This document shows positions 1 to 9,400 of a DNA stretch of 64,000 nt, piece after piece. Each line of letters opens with the position of its first letter. Position 1 is the first letter of the stretch. This stretch comes from Deltaproteobacteria bacterium (GTDB taxonomy: Bacteria; Myxococcota_A; Polyangia; Polyangiales; JADJMO01). The stretch lies in contig JANYDK010000059.1 in assembly GCA_025363655.1 (NCBI GenBank), positions 1 through 64,000 on the forward strand, given 5' to 3'. A program made the translations under genes and the position numbers. Under the pieces are notes generated by a model. It worked only from the letters and a program-made list of their open reading frames with translations, was not told the origin of the DNA and ran no database searches.

Positions 1-71
1 GCAAGCTTTCATTGATTGGGCTCAGAGCGCGGATTGTCGCCGCGAGCGAAGATTGGGCGATTGGAGTGGAG

Positions 72-124
72 CCCGGCGAAGCCGGGTCTTGAAGCGACTC
101 GATGCCGTGGGCTTTAGCCCGCGG
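72..124. other. two adjacent stem-loops
   Basis: Two inverted repeats lie close together. CCCGGC at 72-77 pairs with GCCGGG at 81-86 around a GAA loop. CCGTGGGCT at 105-113 pairs with AGCCCGCGG at 116-124 around a two-base loop, with one G-U pair. There is no T-run, so they are poor intrinsic terminators. They lie downstream of the minus-strand lipoprotein gene at 238-1059. The rest of 1-237 shows no convincing gene. Confidence 0.4.
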
Positions 125-237
125 TTCCTGCTCCGGAATCCGCCGCCCTTCGATGTTTACCGGTCCAGCGCCCCACGATCATACCGTTCCAGCAACGCGC
201 GCACGTCGTGCGGGCCCACAAGACTCCCGAGATGCCT

Positions 238-1059
238 CTACTCGAACTTCACCTTTCCGAATCGCGAGCTCTTGTGAAAATTCCCCTCCCCTTTGATCGG
301 TGACCACGCCAGCGCCAGCTTCTGGCCGTCGCGAAAGCTGTAAAGATTGGCGCGCCAAACGTCGCCGGATTTCGGCGGCACGGCGACGCGCGATGAAGTG
401 AACGCGCTCCAGGGAATGGCTGCTTCGATGGAGTAGAATTTCCCGCGTTGCACGAACACGGCGCGCTCGGCTTTGCAGGACCACTCCATGTGGCCGAATT
501 TCTTCGTCGCCGGATCGTTGCCGACGATGGGCTGGTTGTAGTCGTCCCACTTGGTGTCGAAGACGGCGCCGGCGGTGTCGATCTGCATCTCGAAATATTC
601 GCGATTGTCCCCGAGATCGCCGGGTTGGAGCATGAGCTCGATCGCCGACGACATCTCCCAGAGGTGCGGATCGACGTCGTCGCGGCCGAAGGGGGCAGCG
701 GGCGATTCGTCGTCGACGACGATGCCGAGGTAGAGGTTCTTGTCGTCCCAACCGAGGCGCGCGAACGCGGAAACCGGATGGCTCGACGGCGTCTGACCAT
801 TGCCCGGATTGACGAAGGGCGCGGTCGCCTTCGCCGTTGCCCAGACGGCGTCGTCGAGCTTGCCGTCGAGGACCGGCGCGGCGGAGAAACGCGAGGCCGA
901 CATCGGCGCGCCAGAGATCGTGGAATCGCCTGAAATTCCGCCCTCCGGAGGCTTCGCCCACTCTGGACGACGAGTGCATCCGCCGAGCGTTGCCAGCGAG
1001 GTGAGCGTGCAGATCGAGAAGAACGAGAAGAGCGAGCCAGAGACGAAAGCGGAGCGCAT
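238..1059 (-). CDS. lipoprotein with CBM9-like (DOMON-type) domain
   Basis: This 273-residue protein has a hydrophobic signal segment ending in a lipobox (TLGGC, Cys28), so it is probably a lipidated envelope protein. The mature part has the pattern of carbohydrate-binding module family 9-like domains: an APVLDGKLDDAVW start, then a GWDDKNLYLGIVVDDE strand pair, a run ending in IELML, and a late AIPWSAF motif. These domains bind sugars or heme-like ligands on the cell surface. No catalytic domain is attached, which is unusual because CBM9 is often joined to hydrolases. The domain assignment is by pattern; the ligand is unknown. It is the last of four co-directional lipoprotein genes. Confidence 0.8.
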   Translation of the reverse strand: MRSAFVSGSLFSFFSICTLTSLATLGGCTRRPEWAKPPEGGISGDSTISGAPMSASRFSAAPVLDGKLDDAVWATAKATAPFVNPGNGQTPSSHPVSAFARLGWDDKNLYLGIVVDDESPAAPFGRDDVDPHLWEMSSAIELMLQPGDLGDNREYFEMQIDTAGAVFDTKWDDYNQPIVGNDPATKKFGHMEWSCKAERAVFVQRGKFYSIEAAIPWSAFTSSRVAVPPKSGDVWRANLYSFRDGQKLALAWSPIKGEGNFHKSSRFGKVKFE

Positions 1060-1084
1060 GGTTCGCGCAGGCTAACCCGGCGGC

Positions 1085-2257
1085 TCACGGACGCGGAATC
1101 GGGACCTGTGCGTAGGGCACGATGGGCTCGGGCTTGGTGGACGTGATCGCGCCCTTGCCGTCGACCTCGTAGGTCGCCTTCAGGTCGGCGCCGAACTCGA
1201 AACGATCCCAACAGACCTGCGGCCCCGGGGGACCACAGCCGACTTGCACGCGGCGCGCACCGCGAAGTCGACGATGGAGGACGACGCGCACGTGCTCGCT
1301 CTCGGGGAGCCAGGTGACGACGAGATCGTCGACCGTCGTCCGCGGCACGTTCTCGACCATGCCCGGCATGAAGATCGACGCACGTGCCTTGGCGACGGTG
1401 GTGCTCACCTCCGCCTGACGCGTCGCCACGAAGGCGCCGAAGACGGTGCGCAGACGAGCGACCACCTGCGTCAAATCGGCCGGAAATCTGGGCGTTCCAT
1501 CGATGCGCGCCCACGTCGGAGCCACGACCACGTGGTCGGAGAAGGGCCAGCCGACGTCGTCTGCGATTTCGATGAGCGAGAAGTCGCGACCGACGTCGGG
1601 ACGCGTGGTCACGTGCAGTCCGTCGAGCATGATCGAGGCGTTCGGCTCCTCGAAGCTCGCGCCATCGTCCGTCGGACGCGCGTCGTAGAGGACTCGATAC
1701 CCGACGTTCCCCTCCTCGCCGTGATCGGCGAGACCGAAGAAGCACTCTTCATCGGGACCGGAGAAGCTTTCGAGGGTCGCGTCTTTGCAAGCGAGCACCC
1801 CGACGCGACGAGGGGGAGCGCCCGTGTCCTTCGACATCGCTTCTCGAAGGAGCGTGAGCTCGCCCTCCACTTCTTGGCCGCCGCCGTCGAGGACGAGGGT
1901 CGTCGAACCCGCAGCGGCAATGGCATCGGAGAGTTGGGCGGTGACGCAGGCTGGCGGTGTGGCCACCACGGTCGACCACCGACACGCGCGTACGAGGTTC
2001 ATTTCCGGCAATTGCGCCTCGAGCTGCAGACGCCCGGATCCAGGCCGCTGAAACGCGCGCAAGAGCGCACGGACGACAAAGGCGCGATCGTGCGGGAAAG
2101 TCTCGATCGCCCGCGTGACGAGCGGCGGGCCCGCGGCGGGCGGCGGCGTCACGGCGGCGAGCTTCACGGAGGGCGCCAGCGGCGGCGGAGGGAGGGGACG
2201 AACTGCGGACGCGCAAGAGACGCAAAGGAGCGAGAGCAGCGCCAAGCGAGGAAGCAT
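1085..2257 (-). CDS. putative lipoprotein of unknown function
   Basis: A 390-residue protein that I do not recognise. It begins with a short hydrophobic signal and a lipobox (LCVSC, Cys15), followed by a Pro-rich linker at about residues 20-45, so it is expected to be an anchored periplasmic or outer-membrane lipoprotein. The middle carries several cysteines (for example in VRACRW, TPPACV, GVLACK, EECFFG and VGCGPPGPQVCW) that could form disulfides outside the cytoplasm. The gene is 25 bases from the CBM9-like lipoprotein gene downstream and could be co-transcribed with it. No enzyme motif is visible. Confidence 0.75.
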   Translation of the reverse strand: MLPRLALLSLLCVSCASAVRPLPPPPLAPSVKLAAVTPPPAAGPPLVTRAIETFPHDRAFVVRALLRAFQRPGSGRLQLEAQLPEMNLVRACRWSTVVATPPACVTAQLSDAIAAAGSTTLVLDGGGQEVEGELTLLREAMSKDTGAPPRRVGVLACKDATLESFSGPDEECFFGLADHGEEGNVGYRVLYDARPTDDGASFEEPNASIMLDGLHVTTRPDVGRDFSLIEIADDVGWPFSDHVVVAPTWARIDGTPRFPADLTQVVARLRTVFGAFVATRQAEVSTTVAKARASIFMPGMVENVPRTTVDDLVVTWLPESEHVRVVLHRRLRGARRVQVGCGPPGPQVCWDRFEFGADLKATYEVDGKGAITSTKPEPIVPYAQVPIPRP

Positions 2258-2306
2258 CGCGCGTAGCTACGCACGAAAAGCGAAAAGGATCGGGAGGGGC
2301 GCGGAG

Positions 2307-2885
2307 CTAGCCAGTTTGCGACTGTTCGCTCGCCCAAAACAGCTTGTCGCCGATTTGCTCGTACATCGACTCGATCGCGCTCTTCAGCAGCTGCGAGCCG
2401 TCGCTGTTGTACCCGACCGCCTTCGATTTCGCCTCGCCGGCGTAACGCGCGAGCTCCTGCCGGTCGCCGTCGAGGAGCCGCGCGTGGTAGCGGATGTGCA
2501 CTTCGTAATACGTGTAGTGTCCGGCGTAGTACTTGCCACTCACGTGCTCGTAGTTGACGGGCGCGAACCACACTTCGATGCCGGTGAGCTCGAGATAGCG
2601 CTCGGCGTCGTGATCGTCGACGACGTAGGCGTCTCCGAATCCGGCGACGAAGCCGCGAACGACGGTGTTGGTGAAGTCGTGGACGACGAAATCGTCCTTC
2701 GCCAGGAAGTCGCTCGCCAGGTTCGTGCTGAGGAGGAGGCTGATGCGTTGATCGTGGTGCGGAAGGTGGAGAACGGGCCTCGGGTTGGTCCCTCCGGCGA
2801 CGCCTCCGCTGGCGTCGAAGAAGCAACCGGTGGTGAGCAGAGCAAAGGCCGCGGCGACGAGCGAGTGGCGAGCGAAGGGGTGCAT
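2307..2885 (-). CDS. putative lipoprotein of unknown function
   Basis: A protein of about 192 residues with a signal peptide ending in LLTTGC, a good lipobox. I prefer the ATG at 2885 because it gives a compact lipoprotein signal; an in-frame ATG at 2918 would add 11 residues, and neither has a clear ribosome-binding site. The mature protein alternates short strands and polar loops, with a run of YYAGHYTYYEVHIRY, and shows no catalytic motif. It probably belongs to the same envelope gene series as its neighbours. The family is unknown. Confidence 0.65.
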   Translation of the reverse strand: MHPFARHSLVAAAFALLTTGCFFDASGGVAGGTNPRPVLHLPHHDQRISLLLSTNLASDFLAKDDFVVHDFTNTVVRGFVAGFGDAYVVDDHDAERYLELTGIEVWFAPVNYEHVSGKYYAGHYTYYEVHIRYHARLLDGDRQELARYAGEAKSKAVGYNSDGSQLLKSAIESMYEQIGDKLFWASEQSQTG

Positions 2886-2956
2886 CGAAGCAGCGAACCC
2901 GCTGAGGCCGCTGCGCATTGCGAACTATTGATTTGGCGCTGGTTTACGAGGGGATC

Positions 2957-3700
2957 TCAGCGAAAATCTTGCACTGCCCACCCGCTGCCGTCCGTCTTCT
3001 GGAAGAAGCCGCAAGAGACCTTGGTGTAGCTGGTGCTCGACATGTTGATGTAGTGACCATGGGCGTGGAAATCGGCGCCCGGGCCCTCGTCCCACATCAT
3101 TTTGAGACAGCCGACGATGAGCGTCCCCGCCGGGCCGGGCCATCCGGGGCACTCGTTCTGCGCGAACTCGCTGCACTTGCCGAAGGCGCTGTGGGCGACG
3201 CCGGAGACCGAGTCGGCCTGGGCTTGTCCGTCGGCGCATTTCTCGTCGGCCGGATCGCGTGCATAGGCCTTGAGCCCGAGCGTCGCGCGGTATCGGTTGA
3301 TCTCGTCGACGCACGTCTGCCGCGCCGACTCGAGCGGATCGCCAGTGTCGGGCGGCGGCGTGGTGTCGGGCGGCGGCTTGGTGTCCGTCGGCGGCTTGGT
3401 GTCGGGCGGCGGCGTCGTATCTGGCCCCACCGTCGTGTCGGGCTGCGGGCCGGTGTCCGCCGTTGGCGAGCTGGTGTCTTCCGACGGCGACGGCGTCCCG
3501 CTGTCGGTCGGCGGAGTGCCGTCGGTGTCCGTCGGCGGCGCGCGGGTGTCGCCGGGGATGCCCGTTCCCGTGTCCACCGTCGGATGCGTGGTGCCGCCGT
3601 CGTCCTTCTCGTCGCCCGGGAGCGGACCGTCGATGGTGCCGACGCACCCTTGCGCTGCCACCCACAATCCCAGCAAGAGCGTGGAGGAGAGGTTACGCAT
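2957..3700 (-). CDS. CAP-domain (SCP/PR-1-like) lipoprotein
   Basis: A 247-residue protein with a lipobox (VAAQGC, Cys19), then a long Pro/Asp/Thr linker at about residues 35-125, then a C-terminal CAP domain. The domain shows the start EINRYRATLGLKAY, the motif GVAHSAFGKCSEFAQNE near the cavity helix, and a late GHYINM segment like the family's final GHY/F-N motif. CAP proteins are secreted and often bind sterols, lipids or glycans; most have no proven enzyme activity. Four cysteines in the domain suggest disulfides. The linker is encoded by 18-bp tandem repeats at 3345-3416. Confidence 0.85.
   Translation of the reverse strand: MRNLSSTLLLGLWVAAQGCVGTIDGPLPGDEKDDGGTTHPTVDTGTGIPGDTRAPPTDTDGTPPTDSGTPSPSEDTSSPTADTGPQPDTTVGPDTTPPPDTKPPTDTKPPPDTTPPPDTGDPLESARQTCVDEINRYRATLGLKAYARDPADEKCADGQAQADSVSGVAHSAFGKCSEFAQNECPGWPGPAGTLIVGCLKMMWDEGPGADFHAHGHYINMSSTSYTKVSCGFFQKTDGSGWAVQDFR
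3345..3416. repeat. 18-bp tandem repeat (4 copies) in the CAP lipoprotein linker
   Basis: Four consecutive 18-bp units of the form gtgtcGGGCGGCGGCgtg, with one unit diverged, encode alternating PPDT and PPTDTK segments in the linker of the CAP lipoprotein on the minus strand. The copy number of such repeats may vary by slippage. Confidence 0.8.
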
Positions 3701-3855
3701 GACAACAGTGTCAGCCGGATCTCGCTTCGACGCACGTGGACGGTGGCCTCAGTGCAATTGTCCACGGAGCACGCTTTCAGGCGGAGATTTTCGGCAAATT
3801 TCTCGTCGACAGGTCGCTGGACGCACGTCCCGTCTCCACGGAAGATTCCACCCTC

Positions 3856-5523
3856 ATGACCGCATCGCAGCCCACCTCGCAGTCGTACGCCCAAGGCCCG
3901 TGCGAGACGCCGCTCCTCGGCGAGACCATCGGCGAGAACCTTCGTCGCACCGTCGCGCGCTTCGGCGATCGCGATGCGTTGGTGGTGCGTGCGCAAGCGG
4001 GTCGTGAGGCGCATCGCTCGACCTATCGCGAGCTGTGGGACGCGACGACGGCGATGGCGCGGGGCCTCCTCGCGCTCGGCGTCGATCGCGGCGATCGTGT
4101 GGCCATCTGGTCGCCCAATCGCTTCGAGTGGGTGATCATCCAGTACGCGACGGCGCGCATCGGCGCGGTGCTCGTCAACGTCAACCCGGCGTACAAGACC
4201 GCCGAGCTCGAGTACGCGCTGCGGCAATCGGGAGCGAGCGTGCTCCTCCTCGCGCGGGCGTTTCGTCAGAACGACTATGTCGCGATGCTCGCCGAGGTGC
4301 GTGATCGACTGCCTGCGCTGCGCGTGACCCTGGTGCTCGACGACGACTGGAAGATGCTCGCCGAGTCGGGCCAGCACGTCACCGAGCACACGCTCGAAGA
4401 GCGGGAAAAGCAGCTCCAATTCGATGATCCGATCAACATCCAATACACCTCGGGGACGACGGGATTTCCCAAGGGGGCGACGCTGACGCACCACAACGTG
4501 CTCAACAACGGCTACTTCGTCGGCGAGGCGCTGGGCCTTTGCGAGGTCGACCGCGTCTGCATCCCGGTGCCGTTCTATCACTGCTTCGGGATGGTGATGG
4601 GCAACCTCGCCTGCACCTCGCACGGCGCGACGATGGTCGTTCCTGGCGAGGCCTACGACCCGCTGGCGGTCCTCGAGACCGTCGCCGCCGAGAAGTGCAC
4701 CGCGCTCTACGGCGTGCCGACGATGTTCATCGGCGAGCTCGATCACCCTCGGTTTTCCGAGTTCGATCTCTCCTCGCTGCGCACCGGCATCATGGCCGGC
4801 TCCCCCTGCCCGATCGAGGTCATGCGCAACGTCGTCTCCCGCATGAACATGCGCGACGTCACCATCTGTTACGGCATGACCGAGACCTCGCCGGTCTCGA
4901 CCCAGACTTCGCCCGCCGACGCGCTGGAGAAGAAGGTCGGCACCGTCGGGCGCGTGCACCCGCACGTGGAGGTGAAAATCGTCGACCCCGAGAGCGGCGG
5001 CATCGTGCCTCGCGGTCAGTCCGGCGAGCTCTGCACGCGCGGATACTCGGTGATGCTCGGCTATTGGGAGAATGAAACGGCAACCTACGGAGCAATCGAT
5101 CGCGCGCGCTGGATGCACACCGGCGACTTGGCGACGATGGACGACGAGGGCTTCGTCAAGATCGTCGGCCGCATCAAGGACATGATCATCCGCGGCGGCG
5201 AGAACGTGTATCCCCGGGAAATCGAGGAATTTCTCCACGGTCACCCCGGCGTCAGCGAGGCGCAGGTGATCGGCGTGCCGAGCGAGAAATACGGTGAAGA
5301 GGTGATGGCGTGGATTCGCCCGCGCCCTGGCGCCTTGGTCGACGGCGCGATTCTCACCGCCTTCTGCACCGGCAAGATCGCCACCTACAAGATCCCGCGC
5401 TATTGGAAGCTGGTGGACGAGTTTCCGATGACGGTGACGGGCAAAGTGCAGAAATTCCGCATGCGCGAGGTGGCCGTCGTCGAGCTCGGGCTGCAGCTCG
5501 CCGCGCAGGTGAAGACGGCATGA
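3856..5523 (+). CDS. long-chain acyl-CoA synthetase (AMP-forming, ANL superfamily)
   Basis: A 555-residue enzyme expected to join a fatty acid to CoA through an acyl-adenylate in the cytoplasm. All core motifs are visible: the phosphate-binding loop [12 protein letters not shown], the YGMTETSP motif, the TGDL motif, the hinge [16 protein letters not shown], and the C-terminal TGKVQKF with the catalytic Lys. The length is normal. I chose the ATG at 3856 ([10 protein letters not shown]) because the upstream 40 codons look non-coding. It overlaps the truncated hemoglobin gene by four bases (ATGA), so the two are probably translationally coupled. It is closest to medium/long-chain FadD-type ligases; the substrate is not resolved. 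Confidence 0.93.
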   Translation: MTASQPTSQSYAQGPCETPLLGETIGENLRRTVARFGDRDALVVRAQAGREAHRSTYRELWDATTAMARGLLALGVDRGDRVAIWSPNRFEWVIIQYATARIGAVLVNVNPAYKTAELEYALRQSGASVLLLARAFRQNDYVAMLAEVRDRLPALRVTLVLDDDWKMLAESGQHVTEHTLEEREKQLQFDDPINIQYTSGTTGFPKGATLTHHNVLNNGYFVGEALGLCEVDRVCIPVPFYHCFGMVMGNLACTSHGATMVVPGEAYDPLAVLETVAAEKCTALYGVPTMFIGELDHPRFSEFDLSSLRTGIMAGSPCPIEVMRNVVSRMNMRDVTICYGMTETSPVSTQTSPADALEKKVGTVGRVHPHVEVKIVDPESGGIVPRGQSGELCTRGYSVMLGYWENETATYGAIDRARWMHTGDLATMDDEGFVKIVGRIKDMIIRGGENVYPREIEEFLHGHPGVSEAQVIGVPSEKYGEEVMAWIRPRPGALVDGAILTAFCTGKIATYKIPRYWKLVDEFPMTVTGKVQKFRMREVAVVELGLQLAAQVKTA

Positions 5524-5927
5524 GCGCGCAGAATCAAATCGACAATCCCTACGAGCTGATCGGCGGCGAAGAAAAAGTGCGCGCGCTCGTCGAGCACTTC
5601 TACGACGCGATGAGCGATCACGAGCCGGCCCTCACCGCGCTCCACCAGTGCGACGAGAACGGCCGTGTCGATCGGGGCTCGCGCGATCGCTTCGCGCTCT
5701 TCCTCATCGGCTGGCTCGGCGGTCCGCAGACGTACATGGAGCGCCACGGACACCCGCGCCTCCGCATGCGACACGGCAAGGTGCCGGTGAACGCGGCGAT
5801 GCGCGACGGTTGGCTCCGTTCGATGAAGAAAGCGCTCGACACCATGCAGGTGCAGGGCAACCTCCGCGGCTTCCTCGACGCGCGCTTCGCCGAGGTCGCC
5901 GAGTTCCTCCGCAACGCCGAAGGCTGA
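5520..5927 (+). CDS. group II truncated hemoglobin
   Basis: A 135-residue globin. It has [21 protein letters not shown] at the start, a [19 protein letters not shown] segment that supplies the proximal histidine, and a WLRSMKKAL helix, as in group II truncated hemoglobins. These bind O2, NO or sulfide and help in nitrosative and oxidative stress. The start codon overlaps the stop of the acyl-CoA synthetase gene (ATGA), and the next gene follows after 11 bases. The pairing of a fatty-acid activating enzyme with an O2-binding globin is the notable point. The family call is firm; the physiological role is inference. Confidence 0.92.
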   Translation: MSAQNQIDNPYELIGGEEKVRALVEHFYDAMSDHEPALTALHQCDENGRVDRGSRDRFALFLIGWLGGPQTYMERHGHPRLRMRHGKVPVNAAMRDGWLRSMKKALDTMQVQGNLRGFLDARFAEVAEFLRNAEG

Positions 5928-5938
5928 AGGTCGAACCG

Positions 5939-6400
5939 ATGGCGACCCCTCTCGATCAACTCGCGGCTGCCTTGGTGCGCGGACACGAGCGCGCCAAGAA
6001 GAACGCGAAATCGGCTTCTTTTCAGGTCGATCCCATCGACGACGCGGTCGACGAGCTCGCCTCGCTCGTGACCAAGGTGCGCCCGCATCGCGATCGCGTG
6101 CTCGAAGATTTGGCGCTCTTCCTCCGCGGCACCCTCCCCTCCGGCTACGCGATGGAGGTGCGCACCATCCTCCGCGAAGCGACGCCCTGGGAGACGTGGG
6201 AGCGCACCGTGCATCCGTTCGTCCTCGAGCTTCGTTGGTCACCCTCGATGGAGAACCAGCAGCGCGAGTCTTCCCACTTCATCGTCGAGCGTATCGCCAA
6301 GGAAGACGGCGAATGGAAGATCGTTGCCTTCTACGACGAGCCTCGCCGCGCGAAGGCGAAGCTCGAAGCCGAGATGCGCGCGAAGGCCGAACGCGGCTGA
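5939..6400 (+). CDS. conserved protein of unknown function, third gene of the acyl-CoA synthetase operon
   Basis: A 153-residue, charged and largely helical cytoplasmic protein with no signal peptide and no motif I recognise. It begins with MATPLDQLAAALVRG and ends in a Lys/Glu-rich helix (KAKLEAEMRAKAERG). The start at 5939 lies 11 bases after the hemoglobin stop codon, so it is very likely co-transcribed with the acyl-CoA synthetase and the globin. It converges with the large VIT/vWA gene, whose stop codon lies 28 bases away on the other strand. Confidence 0.8.
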   Translation: MATPLDQLAAALVRGHERAKKNAKSASFQVDPIDDAVDELASLVTKVRPHRDRVLEDLALFLRGTLPSGYAMEVRTILREATPWETWERTVHPFVLELRWSPSMENQQRESSHFIVERIAKEDGEWKIVAFYDEPRRAKAKLEAEMRAKAERG

Positions 6401-6427
6401 CGATGCTGAAGAAGGCGACGATGCCGC

Positions 6428-9400
6428 TCAGATCGCGGCTTGTTTGTCACCGCTCTTGAGCTCGCCGGTCGTCACCTTCACGCTGAAGGTCTTGCCGTCC
6501 CATGTGAGCGTGACGAGCCGGAACTTGACGGCTCGGCCCGCGGGCGGCTCGGCCTTCCAGCGGACGGCCCACTGCGTCTTGGTCCACGCTTCGCTCGACG
6601 AGAGCATCGCATAGAGGCCCGTCTCACCCGCATCGGTGCGCTCGCCGAGGAGCGAATCGGCGCTGTCCTGCGCGGTTCCGATGACGAGCCGCGCGTCGAG
6701 GTCGTCCCACGAGAGGAGCGACAGCGTGCCCGGGCCGCTGAACAGCTGCAGCTCCTTGAGCTTGCGTGCGATCGAGCCAGCGTCGGCGGTGAATGCTGGA
6801 TCGCCGAGGAGGACGCCGAGGCGCGACGACGACCAGAGGCGCGCCCACTGCCGCGGATCGTCGGGACCCGGGCTCCCCTCTCCCGCAGCGACCTCGCGCT
6901 CGATGCGCAGCGCCTCGTCGACGCGCCCGGCTCCAGCGGCGGCTGCTGCGAGGCGCAGACGCGACGTAGGGCTCTTGGCCTCGAGATCGAGGAGCGATTT
7001 GTACTGACGATAGGCGGCGTCGTACCAGCCCTGGCGCAGGAACACGTCGCCGAGGAGCCGTCGTGACACCGGATTGGCGCCGTCGAACTCGACGATCTCC
7101 GAGTAGGTGCGGAGCGCTTCGTCCTTCTCGCCGGCCTCGACGAGCACGTCGCCGAGCGATTGCGCGAGCGAGGGCGTGAGCAAACCGCGGTCGCGGAGCC
7201 GACGTCCGTACGAGAGCGCCTCGACGCGATCGCCCTTCTTCGCCAGGAGACGCACGAGGCGCACGTCGCCCTCGGGATCACCGGGCGCGACGAGCATCGC
7301 CGCCCGCAGATGCGCGAGCTTGTCGTCGATTTTCTCCAGATCGAGGAGCTCGCGATCGACCTTGACCCAGTCGATGGCGCCGAAGAGGACGCGGGACACG
7401 GCCGCCGCGAGACGGACATCGACCGTCCGTCGCAAGATGGCGCGCGCGACGAACTGCTGCGCGTCCTTGCTGCCGACGAAGTAGGCGAGGAGCGTCTTCG
7501 CCGCGTCCTCCGTCTGCACCTTTTGCTGGAGGAGATCGAGGAGGGCCGACTGATCACGCCAATCGGGGAGCTCGCACGCGCTGCGCGCCGTCTCGTATTG
7601 CGCGACCAGCTCGAGCGCCGAAGTGGCCTGTTTCATGCGCTTTTTCCAGAGCACGATGCGCTCGGCGAGCGGGCGGCTGGCGGAGTCGCTGCAACGGCCG
7701 AGCGGCTTCGGCGGTTTCGGCGGCGGCGGTTGTTCCTTGAAGGTGGTGCTCCCTGGCAGACCCGGAATGATCGCGAGCTTGCCGTTGGGGACGATGACAC
7801 CTGGCTTCTTCCCGTCGCCGCCGAGACCCTTGAGCGGCACCTCGTTCGTCTTCGGCAGCCCCGAGATCGTGGTGGCGGTGGCGGTTGGCGCCGTCGCCGT
7901 GTTGCCCGGCTCCTGCTGCGCGATCTTGTCCTCCGTCGTCGCTTCGGACAGATCGTCGGACGAGTCTTTCGACTTCTTGTCCATGTCGGTCGCGGGCGCG
8001 GCGCTCGCCGCCGGGGCTGGCATCGGCGTCGGCGCCATCGGTGAGGGATCGCCCATCGACCCTTCTGCGCCTTTGTGCTTCGCGCCGGTGCCACCGCTCT
8101 TGTCGTCACTCTTCTCGTAACTCTTCTCGTCACTGTTCGCGGATTTGGTCGAGGTCGGGGAGGACTTGTCGCATCCGACGACGGCCCCGCTGGTCGGGAA
8201 GAGCGTCGCCAGGGCCTCTTTCTCCGCGGCCTCGCTGGTGATCGACGACAAGCGCACGCCGCGCAGCGGGTTCGTGCGTCGCTTGATGTCCATCCGCGCA
8301 TAGGCCGCCTCGCTCTCGAGCGCGAGGATGCTCGTGTACGGCGTCATCAGGCCGTACTCGAGACCGAGGTCGAGGATCTTCGCGCGGTTGTCCTCGGGCG
8401 AGCTGCCGCTGCCGACCAGACGACGCATGTACTCCGCTGCCCACAGGCGCGGCACCAGCCCGGAGACCACGCTCTTCTCGATTTCCAGCGGATATTCGGT
8501 GGAGAAGGCGGCGCCGCCGGCGCGCCCCTTGATGCGCACGGTGGGCGGGAGCGCGTGATGCGTGCGCGCGAGGAGCATCAGCTCTTCGCCGCGCGGGAGC
8601 TTGCCCATCGCCGAGAGGAAGGGCTGATCGAGCCCGGCGCCGAGATCGATTTCGAGGTCGGTGATCGTCGGCGTCTTGATCGCGGCCGCCAGCCGCAGCG
8701 CCTGTCCGGTCGTCTGATCGGCCTCGTCGATGCGCAAGTACTGACCGCCACCCGCGCGCGTGAGCTGTCCGAGCAGCTCGTGACGAGCGTCGGGCCCGAC
8801 GCCCATCGCGAAGAGACGGGCGCGCGAGCCGGAGAGTGAGCGGCGCAGGCGCTCCATCAGCGCATCGGAGCCCGTTTCGCCCGAGGTCGCGATGCCGTCG
8901 CCGACGTAGACGATCGCCGGCTGCTCGAGACCATGCACGCGACCGAGCGCCGGTTCGAACATCGCGCCGAGATCGGTCGCGCCACCGACGCCGTGATCGC
9001 TGAGCTTTTCCAGTGCCTGGGCGATGTCGCTCGCCGTCGCGGGCGCCAGCCCTTGCGCCGGATAGACGACGGTCGGCGTGACGTCGAGCGCGACGAGCGC
9101 GAACCGATCGTCGTCGGAGAGCGCACGCAAGACGCCCTCTGCAGCCGCGACGCGGAGCTGCCTGGCAGCTTCGTCACCGCCGGCCGAGGTGTCGACGACC
9201 ACCACGACTTCGCCCTTTTGCGCGGGCATTTTCGCGAAATCGAGATCAGGCACCCAACGCAACATCAGGTAGTCGGCTTGATTCGGTCCCGGCTCGAAGC
9301 GCCAGGCGCGCACGGCCTTCGGTGCATCGCCGCCGGTGAGCTCGACCTGGAAGTCGGCGCGCGGCACGTAACCGCTCCGGCGCATGGAGACGACTTGACC

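Noticed and set aside
72-124. The two stem-loops at 72-124 as transcription terminators
   Set aside because: Neither hairpin is followed by a run of T on either strand.
3097-5244. Open minus-strand frame of 715 codons opposite the acyl-CoA synthetase
   Set aside because: It is His/Arg/Asp-rich with no known motif, and its length is explained by high GC opposite a real, motif-complete gene.
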